Shown here: positions 6,765 through 14,246 of the stretch, in pieces
How the letters are laid out: the number at the start of each line of letters is the position of its first letter
Position numbering within the stretch: the stretch's first letter is position 1
DNA from: Planctomycetota bacterium
GTDB lineage: Bacteria; Patescibacteriota; Patescibacteriia; Patescibacteriales; UBA12465
NCBI GenBank assembly: GCA_025453315.1
Contig: JALOQQ010000011.1
Span: 1-15,726, forward strand
Length of the DNA stretch: 15,726 bases
Reading direction: 5' to 3'
Notes under the pieces: generated by a model
Seen by the model: the letters and a program-made list of their open reading frames with translations, nothing else
Told to the model about the DNA's origin: nothing
The model's database searches: none
Translations under genes and position numbers: made by a program

Positions 6765-7919
6765 TCAATTTCGTGTCTGACGACTAATATTTACCAACAC
6801 GCCCATAGCTGTAAAAACCGCCAAAATAGCTGAACCGCCATAACTAACAAAAGGCAAAGGCACCCCAGTCATAGGCACTAAATTAATCATACCGCCAATG
6901 TTTAAAAAAGCTTGAATCATAATCCAAGAAGAAATTCCGATTGCTAAAATTTTACCAAAGACATCCGGCGCTTTCTTAGCAATTAAATATCCTCTATAAA
7001 AAAGGTATAAAAATAATAACATCAAAATAACACAAAAAACAAAGCCCAATTCTTCGCCAATTACCGAAAAAACTGAATCACCCCAGACCTCTGGTAAATA
7101 CATAAATTTTTGCCTACTTTGACCAAGTCCTCGCCCTAAGACTCCACCAGAACCAACGGCGATAAGGGACTGATTAATTTGATAACAAGTTTTTTCACTA
7201 TCAAAAGTAGGGTCTTTTAAACATTTAAAACGATCAGCCTGATAGGGCTTAAGACTGACCATAACAATTAAAGCTAAGGCGCCAGCCAAAACTATAAAAA
7301 GAATATTACGAAAAGGAGCGCCACCAACAAAATAAACGATTAAGGAAACTAACGAAATAATAAAAAGCGTTCCGGCATCGGGTTGTTTAATTACTAAAAA
7401 AGCGATAATACCTAAAATAATAAGGAATTGCCAAATACCATGATGTTCATCAGTATCCCTTTCTTTAGATCTAGATTCTAACCAAGCCGCCAAATAAAAT
7501 AAAAAGGATAATTTTACAAACTCTGATGGTTGTAAAGAAAAACCTAAAATATTAATCCAAGAACGCGCCGAACCATATTCAGCCGCAATACCAGGTATAA
7601 ACACTAAAAGCAAAAGTAATATCGAACCAACTAAAAAATAAAAAGCATAGCCTTTCCAGCGTCGATAATCGATACGAGAAATAATAAGAAAAGAAATTAT
7701 ACCCAAAAATAAACCAATCAACTGATTAGCTAAATAATGATAGCTAGAACCAAAACGAGCATAAGCCACCACCGAAGAAGCACTAGAAAGCATAATTAAA
7801 CCAAAAATACTGATAATAGCCATAACTAAAATCAGTTTTTTATCTGGACCGTGCTCATCTTTACGTAAATGAATGAGTTCAAAAAATTTTTTCTTCCAAG
7901 TAACAAAATTAAAAGACAT
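6765..7919 (-). CDS. ftsW: SEDS peptidoglycan glycosyltransferase FtsW
   Basis: Polytopic SEDS-family polymerase of lipid II acting at the septum with a class B PBP. 384 residues, slightly shorter than E. coli FtsW (414). About ten membrane helices are predicted. Visible motifs: SLQPSEFVKLS (128-138), KQPDAGT (178-184), GLGQSRQKFMYLPE (264-277), WGDSVFSVIGEELGF (279-293) with the catalytic Asp at D281, and PMTGVPLPFVSYGGSA (349-364). Asp281 matches E. coli FtsW D297. A short cytoplasmic N-terminus with basic residues precedes TM1. RodA is the alternative, but position between mraY and murG favours FtsW. It starts 25 nt after mraY. Confidence 0.92.
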   Translation of the reverse strand: MSFNFVTWKKKFFELIHLRKDEHGPDKKLILVMAIISIFGLIMLSSASSVVAYARFGSSYHYLANQLIGLFLGIISFLIISRIDYRRWKGYAFYFLVGSILLLLLVFIPGIAAEYGSARSWINILGFSLQPSEFVKLSFLFYLAAWLESRSKERDTDEHHGIWQFLIILGIIAFLVIKQPDAGTLFIISLVSLIVYFVGGAPFRNILFIVLAGALALIVMVSLKPYQADRFKCLKDPTFDSEKTCYQINQSLIAVGSGGVLGRGLGQSRQKFMYLPEVWGDSVFSVIGEELGFVFCVILMLLFLYLFYRGYLIAKKAPDVFGKILAIGISSWIMIQAFLNIGGMINLVPMTGVPLPFVSYGGSAILAVFTAMGVLVNISRQTRN

Positions 7920-7944
7920 AAAAAATGTTTATTTCAATTATTTC

Positions 7945-8997
7945 CTAACCAATACTGCGGTCAAATAAAAAGATAAGTAAACCCAAGCTAGTAGCGATAC
8001 CACCAACTACCCAAAAACGCATAACAATTTTAGCTTCCGACCAGCCCTGAGCCTCAAAATGATGATGTATTGGTGTTGATAAAAAAACTTTTTTGTGACG
8101 AAATTTTTTAGAAATAATTTGTATAATAACTGACATTGATTCTAATAAAAAAACAAAACCAATTGGTATGAGTAGAAGAGCGTTGTTGGTAATTATAGAA
8201 ATAACGCCCAGCGTAATACCTAAACTCATGGAACCGGTATCTCCCATATAAAAACGGGCCGGTGGAATATTAAACCACAAAAAAGCTAAGAGAGCGCCGA
8301 TAATAACTGAACAAAAAGAAGCTAAATCATATTTTCCTAAAACAAAAGCAATAATAGCAAAGGCACCATAAGCAATAAGAAGATTACCACCTGCCAAACC
8401 ATCTAAACCATCAGTTTCATTAACTGAAAAAGCTGTGGCGACAATAATAAAAATAAAAATTGGAATAGCCCAAACACCAACTTCAAAATTACCTAATAGT
8501 GGGATATGAAAAAGAGTCCAATCTAATTTAAAATAAAACCATAAAGAAGCAACCAAAGAAATAACGGCGTAAAGTAATAAACGGTGTTTTAACTTAAAAC
8601 CACCACCCCCACTAACTCCTCTTCCCTTTATGTCTAACCAATCATCAAATAAACCAATAATAGCGCTAATAATTAAAACCCCTAAAGGCAATAATGTTTC
8701 TTGGCGAGAAAGAAAATTAAAACTTTCAAAAATATCTAAAGGAATAATAGTGCTTAATATGGAAAATAAAAGGATAAGAAAAAGAGTTGTTAACCAAACC
8801 AAAATACCACCCATGGTTGGTGTGCCAGCCTTATGGGCGTGAAGTTGACTATAAATTGGCGTATCACCGCCATTTCTAATACTTTTTCCTAATTTATATT
8901 TATAAAGAAAATAAGTTAAAAGCGGAGTCCAAAGAATCGCAACAATAAAAGCTAAAACACAAAAAAATAAATTTCTCACAATAAAAAAATTTAACAT
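7945..8997 (-). CDS. mraY: Phospho-N-acetylmuramoyl-pentapeptide transferase
   Basis: Integral membrane enzyme that transfers phospho-MurNAc-pentapeptide from the UDP precursor to undecaprenyl phosphate, forming lipid I. 350 residues, about ten helices. All hallmark motifs are present: HKAGTPTMGG (55-64), DDW (118-120), NETDGLDGLAGG (193-204, catalytic Asp196), FNIPPARFYMGDTGS (242-256, Asp253) and the His-rich TPIHHHFEAQGW (308-319). It starts 1 nt after the stop of the upstream 3-TM gene (TAG-T-ATG), so the two are probably translationally coupled. It is followed closely by ftsW and murG. MurD, MurE and MurF are not in the window. Confidence 0.95.
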   Translation of the reverse strand: MLNFFIVRNLFFCVLAFIVAILWTPLLTYFLYKYKLGKSIRNGGDTPIYSQLHAHKAGTPTMGGILVWLTTLFLILLFSILSTIIPLDIFESFNFLSRQETLLPLGVLIISAIIGLFDDWLDIKGRGVSGGGGFKLKHRLLLYAVISLVASLWFYFKLDWTLFHIPLLGNFEVGVWAIPIFIFIIVATAFSVNETDGLDGLAGGNLLIAYGAFAIIAFVLGKYDLASFCSVIIGALLAFLWFNIPPARFYMGDTGSMSLGITLGVISIITNNALLLIPIGFVFLLESMSVIIQIISKKFRHKKVFLSTPIHHHFEAQGWSEAKIVMRFWVVGGIATSLGLLIFLFDRSIG

Positions 8998-8998
8998 A

Positions 8999-9430
8999 CT
9001 AACGAAAGTTTATTAAATAAAGCGAAAAAATATACAAAAAAAATAATAAATGATTAAAAAGCAATAAACCCCACCATAAATGCGAAATTAAACGAAAATG
9101 CTGTTCTTTGTATAATAATTGTAAACAAAGAATATTAAAAATAATCAATATCAAACTTAATAAGGGTAAGAAAAAAATCTTATAAGGCTCAGCAATAAAA
9201 TCGATACCAAAATCGGTATTGTAATGCAAGACCACTAATTCTCCCGTAACACGTCTAAATAACAAGAAACAAAAAAACCAAATTGACAGATTGATTATTG
9301 CTAATATTAAAGCATAAATTCGACTATGACGAAAAGAAAAGACCTGCGACCAAGAAAGACGAATATTTTGTCGCCAGGAATTGATTTGATGGAAAATTTT
9401 AGATAAATTAATCATAACTTCATTTGACAT
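8999..9430 (-). CDS. Small three-TM membrane protein coupled to mraY
   Basis: 143 residues from the ATG at 9430. A longer reading from 9484 would run through the divergent promoter and into the opposite gene, so I reject it. Three hydrophobic helices are predicted at about 38-58, 84-106 and 114-138, with a basic cytoplasmic N-terminus. Between TM1 and TM2 is VLHYNTDFGIDFIAEP (68-82), a motif I recall from uncharacterised CPR membrane proteins of this size (recollection, not searched). It is not FtsL: that protein has a single TM and a coiled coil. It opens the mraY-ftsW-murG transcript and abuts mraY by 1 nt, which hints at a role in envelope or lipid-carrier work. Function is unknown. Confidence 0.75.
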   Translation of the reverse strand: MSNEVMINLSKIFHQINSWRQNIRLSWSQVFSFRHSRIYALILAIINLSIWFFCFLLFRRVTGELVVLHYNTDFGIDFIAEPYKIFFLPLLSLILIIFNILCLQLLYKEQHFRLISHLWWGLLLFNHLLFFLYIFSLYLINFR

Positions 9431-9475
9431 TGTAACACATTTTAAAATTATTTTAAAATAGTGTATAATTTGCTT
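9431..9475. promoter_or_regulatory. Divergent promoter region with tandem palindrome
   Basis: The whole space between two divergent starts is 45 nt. On the plus strand TATAAT (9464-9469) lies 6 nt before the ATG at 9476, with weak TTTAAA 17 nt upstream. On the minus strand TAAAAT (9444-9439) lies 8 nt before the ATG at 9430, with TATACA 17 nt upstream as -35. Both transcripts would be leaderless or nearly so. The palindrome ATTTTAAAAT occurs twice, at 9439-9448 and 9450-9459, an 11-nt period, overlapping both promoters. Confidence 0.6.
9439..9459. repeat. Tandem palindrome ATTTTAAAAT x2, possible operator
   Basis: Two identical 10-nt palindromes separated by one T, so centres are 11 bp apart, about one helical turn. 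They cover the minus -10 box and the plus -35 region. This would suit a dimeric repressor acting on both directions. No regulator gene is nearby, and A/T palindromes arise easily by chance. Confidence 0.45.
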
Positions 9476-10642
9476 ATGACTCACAAAATATTACAAAAAA
9501 TACTTCCTTTTTTAAAACAACAAGGACTTAGTCGTCTTTTAATACATCCCGAAGAAGAAAATAAAACCCTACGTTGTCGTTCTAAAAATAATGAAGAATT
9601 AGCCTTGAATCTAGATCCAACTAGTACCAAACAACTAGCTATTTTCCTACATAATCTAACGAAGTTAGAAGAAAAAGGGGAAATAATTAACAGTTATCAT
9701 AAAATAGATTGTGGAGAGAAAAATTTTCCCTTTTTTCTTTCTATTTTTCCTTCAGAACAAGGTAAAAAAATTATAATTGAACTAGTAGACAAAAAAATAA
9801 ATGCACTTTCTTTAAACAATTTAGGATTAAATCAAGAACAACAAAAATTAATAAATCAATCACTAAAAAGGGGCTTAGTCATTATCGGTAGCCCGGATAA
9901 TTCTGGAAAAAGCACCACTTATTATTCCCTATTAAACATTTTAAAAAAACATGAATTAAATATTAATACCCTGGAGAAACACCGTGAATGTCATTTAACC
10001 GGAATCAACCAATTAAAGTTATTAGAAAAAAAAGATTTTTCTTTTAAAAAAGGCTTGGAAACATTATTGCGCCATGATTGTGAAGTGATAGGTATTGATG
10101 ATTTAACTGAAAAAGATCTTTTTTTAGTCGCTCCCGCTATACAGACTGGTCGTCTCGTAATTAACACTCTAAGAACTAACTCCATACTACAAACCATAGC
10201 CAAACTTTTAACTAATAATTTTTCGGCCCATAATCTAGGAACTAATCTTTCTTTAATAATTAATCAAATTTTAGTAAGAAAAAACTGTCCCCACTGCTTA
10301 AAGAAGAGAGATTTACACTCTGAAGAAAAAAAAGAAATTGAACATTTGCTTAAAAAATCAATTTGGTGTCAAAACACTTATTATTCAACCGGATGTTTAC
10401 ATTGCCAACAAAGTGGTTTCTTGGGACAAGTTTCTCTTTTTGAAGTATTAGCTCCTTCTCAAGAATTGCGTTCTCTGTTATTAAATAATAACAACGTAAC
10501 AAAAGACTCTTTGTTGGAAAAAATAAGCGAACAACTCAAAAAAGAAGAATTCCCTTTTCTACAAGACGACGCCCTACTTAAATTACAACTAGGCTCCATT
10601 TCTTTGACTGAATTCTTTAAACTCCTCGATTTAAATTTATGA
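9476..10642 (+). CDS. Degenerate PilB/GspE-like secretion ATPase
   Basis: 388 residues from ATG 9476; the GTG at 9461 overlaps the promoter and is rejected. Overall plan is that of type II/IV pilus assembly ATPases: N-domain (to ~110), RecA-like core, then the zinc tetracysteine CPHC (271-274) and GCLHC (306-310) followed by GFLGQVSLFEVL (314-325). Catalytic motifs are eroded. Walker A is SPDNSGKS (139-146; norm GPTGSGKT), keeping the Lys. The Asp box is NTLEKHRE (164-171; norm ITLEDPVE). Walker B is LRHDCEVIGIDDLTE (198-212; norm DVIMVGEIRD), with the catalytic Glu position Asp. The His box is NTLRTN (230-235; norm STLHTN), so His is Arg. It may bind ATP with little hydrolysis, or act as a structural or regulatory partner of a full PilB. 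Its stop overlaps the GT2 start (ATGA). Confidence 0.85.
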   Translation: MTHKILQKILPFLKQQGLSRLLIHPEEENKTLRCRSKNNEELALNLDPTSTKQLAIFLHNLTKLEEKGEIINSYHKIDCGEKNFPFFLSIFPSEQGKKIIIELVDKKINALSLNNLGLNQEQQKLINQSLKRGLVIIGSPDNSGKSTTYYSLLNILKKHELNINTLEKHRECHLTGINQLKLLEKKDFSFKKGLETLLRHDCEVIGIDDLTEKDLFLVAPAIQTGRLVINTLRTNSILQTIAKLLTNNFSAHNLGTNLSLIINQILVRKNCPHCLKKRDLHSEEKKEIEHLLKKSIWCQNTYYSTGCLHCQQSGFLGQVSLFEVLAPSQELRSLLLNNNNVTKDSLLEKISEQLKKEEFPFLQDDALLKLQLGSISLTEFFKLLDLNL

Positions 10643-11301
10643 AAATAATTTGCGTTATTCCGGCTTGGAATGAAGCTAAAACGATCAGTTTAGTAGTAAA
10701 AAAAGTATTACCCTTTGTTCAAGAAGTGGTGGTGGTTGACGATGGCTCTAAAGACGAGACTTCTCAATTAGCTAAACAGGCGGGAGCAACTGTTTTGCGC
10801 CATTTAATAAACCAAGGTCAAGGAGCGGCTCTACAAACCGGAAATGAATATGCTCTCACTCAAAAAGCTGATGTTATTATACATTTTGATGCCGACAATC
10901 AATTTAATGCCGAGGAAATACCAATAGTAATAAAACCAATAATTGAACAAAAAGCCGATATGGTTTTTGGTTCACGTTTTTTAGAAAAAAAATCTAAACT
11001 ACCTTTTATTAAAGAACATCTGTTAATGCCTTTGGCTCGACTAGTAAATAAATTACTTTTTGGTATTAGACTTAGTGACCCGCAAAATGGTTTTCGAGCT
11101 TATTCACGTTTAGCGGCTCAAAAAATCATTATTAAACAAAGAGAGTTTGCTCACTGTACTGAAATTATTCATTTAGCCTTTGCCAGCAAACTACGTATCA
11201 GTGAGGTACCGATAACTGTTACTTATCACCGCTTTGGTCAAAATTTTTCTGGCGGCCTCCGTATTATAAAAGATCTTATTTTGGGAAAAATTATTAAATA
11301 A
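10639..11301 (+). CDS. GT2 family glycosyltransferase, polyprenyl-phosphate sugar transferase-like
   Basis: 220 residues, a single GT-A domain of the DPM1/dolichyl-phosphate mannosyltransferase type without C-terminal membrane helices. Motifs: IPAWNEAKTI (7-16), VVDDGSKDET (32-41), DADNQ (84-88; the metal-binding DxD), GSRF (111-114) and DPQNGFRAYS (147-156). By family it should transfer a hexose from a nucleotide sugar to a polyprenyl phosphate on the inner face of the membrane. The following DUF2304 gene is its usual neighbour in many bacteria and supports this. It overlaps the PilB-like gene by 4 nt, implying coupled translation. The sugar cannot be read from sequence. Confidence 0.88.
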   Translation: MKIICVIPAWNEAKTISLVVKKVLPFVQEVVVVDDGSKDETSQLAKQAGATVLRHLINQGQGAALQTGNEYALTQKADVIIHFDADNQFNAEEIPIVIKPIIEQKADMVFGSRFLEKKSKLPFIKEHLLMPLARLVNKLLFGIRLSDPQNGFRAYSRLAAQKIIIKQREFAHCTEIIHLAFASKLRISEVPITVTYHRFGQNFSGGLRIIKDLILGKIIK

Positions 11302-11310
11302 TTAATTTAT

Positions 11311-11649
11311 ATGATTCAACAATTATTAGCGATTTTGGTAATAATTTTCTTTTTTACTAGAATATTAAATCAAAAGAGAAAGAAAAAAATTAGTAATAAT
11401 GAATTTTGGCTTTGGACTTTTTTCTGGGCTATCGCCTCTTTAGCTATTATCTTTATCAAACAAATAGATCAGCTAGCTAAAATGGCAGGTTTTTCTAGCT
11501 CTGGTATCAATCTCTTACTTTATTTAGCGGTCATGGCACTTTTCTACTTAGTCTTTAAATTACGATTAAAAATGGCTCGACAAGATCAAGAGATAACTAA
11601 TATTGTCAGAAATATTGCCATAAAACAAACGAACGAGGAAAAAAAGTAA
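11311..11649 (+). CDS. DUF2304 small membrane protein
   Basis: 112 residues. Three hydrophobic stretches are predicted (about 3-18, 33-49 and 66-82), followed by a basic, helical, cytoplasmic tail ending in DQEITNIVRNIAIKQ. The tail pattern with paired I(V)R.IAI and the three short helices match my recollection of DUF2304, a family found directly after DPM1-like GT2 genes. It starts 9 nt after the GT2 stop. Probable role: a membrane anchor or partner for the GT2 enzyme, which lacks its own helices. This role is inferred from gene order; none is proven. Confidence 0.75.
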   Translation: MIQQLLAILVIIFFFTRILNQKRKKKISNNEFWLWTFFWAIASLAIIFIKQIDQLAKMAGFSSSGINLLLYLAVMALFYLVFKLRLKMARQDQEITNIVRNIAIKQTNEEKK

Positions 11650-11727
11650 TAAAACATTTTTTTACTTAGAAGCGTTTTTTACCCCCTCCTAGTTAATAAT
11701 ACTTTTTCTTAGAAACATTTATCTTAT

Positions 11728-12873
11728 ATGAAAATAGCTCAAGTTGTTTGTGTCTTTCCGCCCTACCACGGTGGTATTGGTAATAGCGCTAAAAATATAG
11801 CTGAAATTCTTTCTTCGGAACACGAGGTAACAACTTTTACTATTGACTACAGGGATGACAGTCAGACAAAAAAAATCAAAAATCAAAAATCAACTGAGTC
11901 TACAGAAAACATTAATTACCAAACCGTTAAACTAAAAGCCTGGCCTGGCTTAGGGAAAGCTGGGTTTTTATGGTCTTTATTTTTTCACCTTAACCAATTT
12001 GATGTCGTTTATTTTCATTATCCTTTTTTCGGCAGTGATATAGTAATTTGGCTTTGGAAATTATTTTCTCCGCAAAAACGACTTTATATTCATTATCACA
12101 TGCAGGTGCAATTTTCTTTTTTCTGGCAAAAAATATTTGCTCTTCCCTCTTATTTAATACGCTATTCTCTCTTTAAAAAAGCCGATAAAATAATTGTGGC
12201 TAGCTTAGACTATATTACTAATAGCGAACTAAAAAAATTCTTCAATAAACAAGCAACTAAATTTATTGAAATACCTTTTTCAGTTAATTTAAAAAAGTTT
12301 TTTCCTCAAACTAACGACAATGAACCAGCACAAATATTATTTGTCGGAGGCTTAGATAAAGCTCATTATTTTAAAGGAGTGAATGTTTTACTGTCAGCAC
12401 TTTCACAAATAACCCTAAACTTTAAAGCCACTATTATTGGCCAAGGGGAATTAAAAAATGAATATCAAATTCAAGCTCAAAAATTAGGATTAAACGAAAA
12501 AATACTTTTTCTAGATTCAGTCGACGATTTAAGTTTGCCTCAATATTATCGTCGTTCTGATATTTTTGTTTTTCCTTCTCTTAATCAAAATGAAGCTTTT
12601 GGTTTAGTGTTGCTAGAGGCCCTGGCTTCTGGAGTCCCGGTAATCGCCTCAAATTTACCTGGAGTACGAACGGTTTTTCAAGAAGGAAAACAAGGCCTAT
12701 TAATTAAACCTGGTTCGATTAGCGACTTAAAAGATAAATTAAACTATCTTTTAACTAACCAAGAAAAACGAAAAAACATGGCTAAAGCCGCCAGATTATT
12801 AATCGAGGAACGTTATGATAGTCAAAAAATAAAAGAAAAATATTTAAACTTGTTTAAAACTATTAAATTATAA
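11728..12873 (+). CDS. GT4 family glycosyltransferase
   Basis: 381 residues, a GT-B fold retaining transferase. The N-domain begins with FPPYHGGIGNSAKNIAEIL (10-28), the glycine-rich acceptor loop. The hinge is near IEIPFSVNLKKFFP (180-193). The C-domain has ILFVGGLDKAHYFKG (203-217), GQGELKNEY (238-246), the EX7E motif (E289, E297) within NEAFGLVLLEALASGVPVI, and NLPGVRTVF (309-317). It probably adds a sugar from a nucleotide donor to a surface glycan or lipid-linked oligosaccharide at the inner membrane face. Donor and acceptor are unknown. Codons 43-55 contain an A8 run followed by a 7-nt repeat, encoding a low-complexity Lys/Gln/Asn insertion. It lies 78 nt after DUF2304, with no obvious promoter in the gap. 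Confidence 0.88.
   Translation: MKIAQVVCVFPPYHGGIGNSAKNIAEILSSEHEVTTFTIDYRDDSQTKKIKNQKSTESTENINYQTVKLKAWPGLGKAGFLWSLFFHLNQFDVVYFHYPFFGSDIVIWLWKLFSPQKRLYIHYHMQVQFSFFWQKIFALPSYLIRYSLFKKADKIIVASLDYITNSELKKFFNKQATKFIEIPFSVNLKKFFPQTNDNEPAQILFVGGLDKAHYFKGVNVLLSALSQITLNFKATIIGQGELKNEYQIQAQKLGLNEKILFLDSVDDLSLPQYYRRSDIFVFPSLNQNEAFGLVLLEALASGVPVIASNLPGVRTVFQEGKQGLLIKPGSISDLKDKLNYLLTNQEKRKNMAKAARLLIEERYDSQKIKEKYLNLFKTIKL
11878..11905 (+). repeat. A8 tract plus 7-nt ATCAAAA repeat inside the GT4 gene
   Basis: A run of eight A is followed by three tandem ATCAAAA-type units, the third ending ATCAACT. Slippage by one unit or one A would shift the frame about 50 codons into the glycosyltransferase. Short repeats of this kind cause phase variation in other bacteria, but copy number here is low. 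Confidence 0.4.
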
Positions 12874-12923
12874 ACTTACTTCTTACTTATCTTTATTAAA
12901 AACGGCCAGGCTAGCAAAATTAT

Positions 12924-14108
12924 ATGAGAATTTGTTTAATAAACAATCTTTATAAACCCTTTTCTCGTGGTGGAGCGGATCGCATTACAAGTTTAATTGC
13001 CGACGAATTAATCATGGCCGGACATAATGTTTTTATTATTACCACTAGGCCTTATTTTTCAAAACATAAACTAACTGATAAGACGACGGAAAAAATATAC
13101 TATCTCCCTTCTCTTTTTAATAATTTACAAAAAATTCCTCTTTTTCTAAGATTTTTTTGGCACATTTATAATGCTCTTGATGTTCGAATTTGTTGGCGAA
13201 TAAAAAAAATCATTTCACGAGAAAAAGCCGATCTGATTATTGCTAATAATTTAATGGGTCTAAGCCAACTCCTTCCCCTACTTAGCTCGCGAATCGGCAT
13301 TCCTTATGTTCAAATTCTACATGATATACAATTACTACATCCTTCAGGATTAATGTTTTATGGTGAAGAAAATAAACTTTCCTCTTGGTCAGCCTTTTTA
13401 TGGCAAAAATTTAACCGCTACTTATGTAGTAAAGTTAATTTAGTTATAACACCTTCTCAATGGCTATTAGACACTTATAAGCAATATGGCTTCTTTGTTA
13501 AACAACCAAGCTTAGTCCTTCCCAATCCCCAGGCCCCAATTATTTCAGAACAAGACAAGACTCTATTAGAAAATAGTAGGGTACAAAATAATAATGACAA
13601 ACTAAATAATACATCTCAACCCAAAACCATAGATTTTCTTTATGTTGGAGAAATTAGTTATCATAAAGGGGTGCCTTTTCTGATTGAAGTTTTTTTAAAA
13701 AACAAGCTTAAAGGAAATCTAACCCTAATAGGCGAAGGACAATTTTTTACTAAATTAAAAAAACAATGTCTGGGTTATAATAATATTAATTTTTTGGGTT
13801 GGAAAAAAAACCAGGCGGTAAAAGAACTAATGAAACAAGCTCGTTGTTTAATTCTCCCTTCTTTATGTTACGAAAATTCCCCGACCGTAATTTATGAAGC
13901 GGCATCTAATGAACTACCAATAATCGCTTCCCGTATTGGCGGAATACCAGAATTAATACAAAAGACTGGGGGATTATTATTTACTCCTGGCTCTGAGAAA
14001 GAATTATTATCTTTAATTAATCATTGTTATAACAATAATTTTAATACTCCAATTAAAGCTATAAAAAATGAAGAATATAGTCAAAAAATCTTGTCTTTCT
14101 TTAAATAA
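12924..14108 (+). CDS. GT4 family glycosyltransferase
   Basis: 394 residues, GT-B fold. The N-domain has NNLYKPFSRGGADRITSLI (7-25). Its first half ends with LVITPSQWLLDTY (173-185), a common GT4 feature. A polar, low-complexity insertion (about 208-234) joins the two domains. The C-domain has LYVGEISYHKG (239-249), IGEGQFF (269-275), an EX7E motif (E317, E325) in ENSPTVIYEAASNELPII, and RIGGIPELI (337-345). It probably extends the same glycan as the previous GT4, with an unknown donor sugar. It starts 50 nt after that gene and is the last of the plus-strand set. Two hairpins follow, the second a good terminator. No Shine-Dalgarno sequence is seen. Confidence 0.88.
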   Translation: MRICLINNLYKPFSRGGADRITSLIADELIMAGHNVFIITTRPYFSKHKLTDKTTEKIYYLPSLFNNLQKIPLFLRFFWHIYNALDVRICWRIKKIISREKADLIIANNLMGLSQLLPLLSSRIGIPYVQILHDIQLLHPSGLMFYGEENKLSSWSAFLWQKFNRYLCSKVNLVITPSQWLLDTYKQYGFFVKQPSLVLPNPQAPIISEQDKTLLENSRVQNNNDKLNNTSQPKTIDFLYVGEISYHKGVPFLIEVFLKNKLKGNLTLIGEGQFFTKLKKQCLGYNNINFLGWKKNQAVKELMKQARCLILPSLCYENSPTVIYEAASNELPIIASRIGGIPELIQKTGGLLFTPGSEKELLSLINHCYNNNFNTPIKAIKNEEYSQKILSFFK

Positions 14109-14136
14109 ACTATTAAATGTTAGAATACTTCTTATA

Positions 14137-14157
14137 AGAGTTTTATAAAAAAACTCT
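14137..14157 (+). other. 8-bp stem-loop after the GT4 gene
   Basis: AGAGTTTT (14137-14144) pairs with AAAACTCT (14150-14157) around a 5-nt loop. No T run follows on the plus strand. It may be a 3'-end stabilising hairpin ahead of the main terminator. Confidence 0.35.
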
Positions 14158-14193
14158 AGCTATGAAAACAGCTTTCGAATATTTTTCTCTAAT

Positions 14194-14220
14194 AAAAAAC
14201 TACCTCGATGGTAGTTTTTT
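14194..14220. terminator. Bidirectional terminator between convergent genes
   Basis: A perfect 11-bp stem (14194-14204 with 14210-14220; CTACC/GGTAG core) with a 5-nt TCGAT loop. Six A on one side and six T on the other give a T run on both strands. It lies 85 nt after the plus-strand GT4 and 26 nt after the minus-strand SDR stop, so it can serve both. Confidence 0.85.
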
Positions 14221-14246
14221 AGATAATAAAATTAAACTAGATAATT

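Noticed and set aside
8630..8842. Plus-strand ORF opposite mraY
   Set aside because: Antisense to conserved MraY motifs.
9461..9475. GTG start at 9461 for the PilB-like ATPase
   Set aside because: It overlaps the TATAAT box; the ATG at 9476 lies at the expected transcription start.
9431..9484. Longer N-terminus for the 3-TM protein starting at 9484
   Set aside because: It would read through both divergent promoters and overlap the opposite gene; the ATG at 9430 starts where the recognisable protein and -10 spacing fit.
9991..10203. Minus-strand ORF opposite the PilB-like core
   Set aside because: Antisense shadow of the Walker B/His box region.
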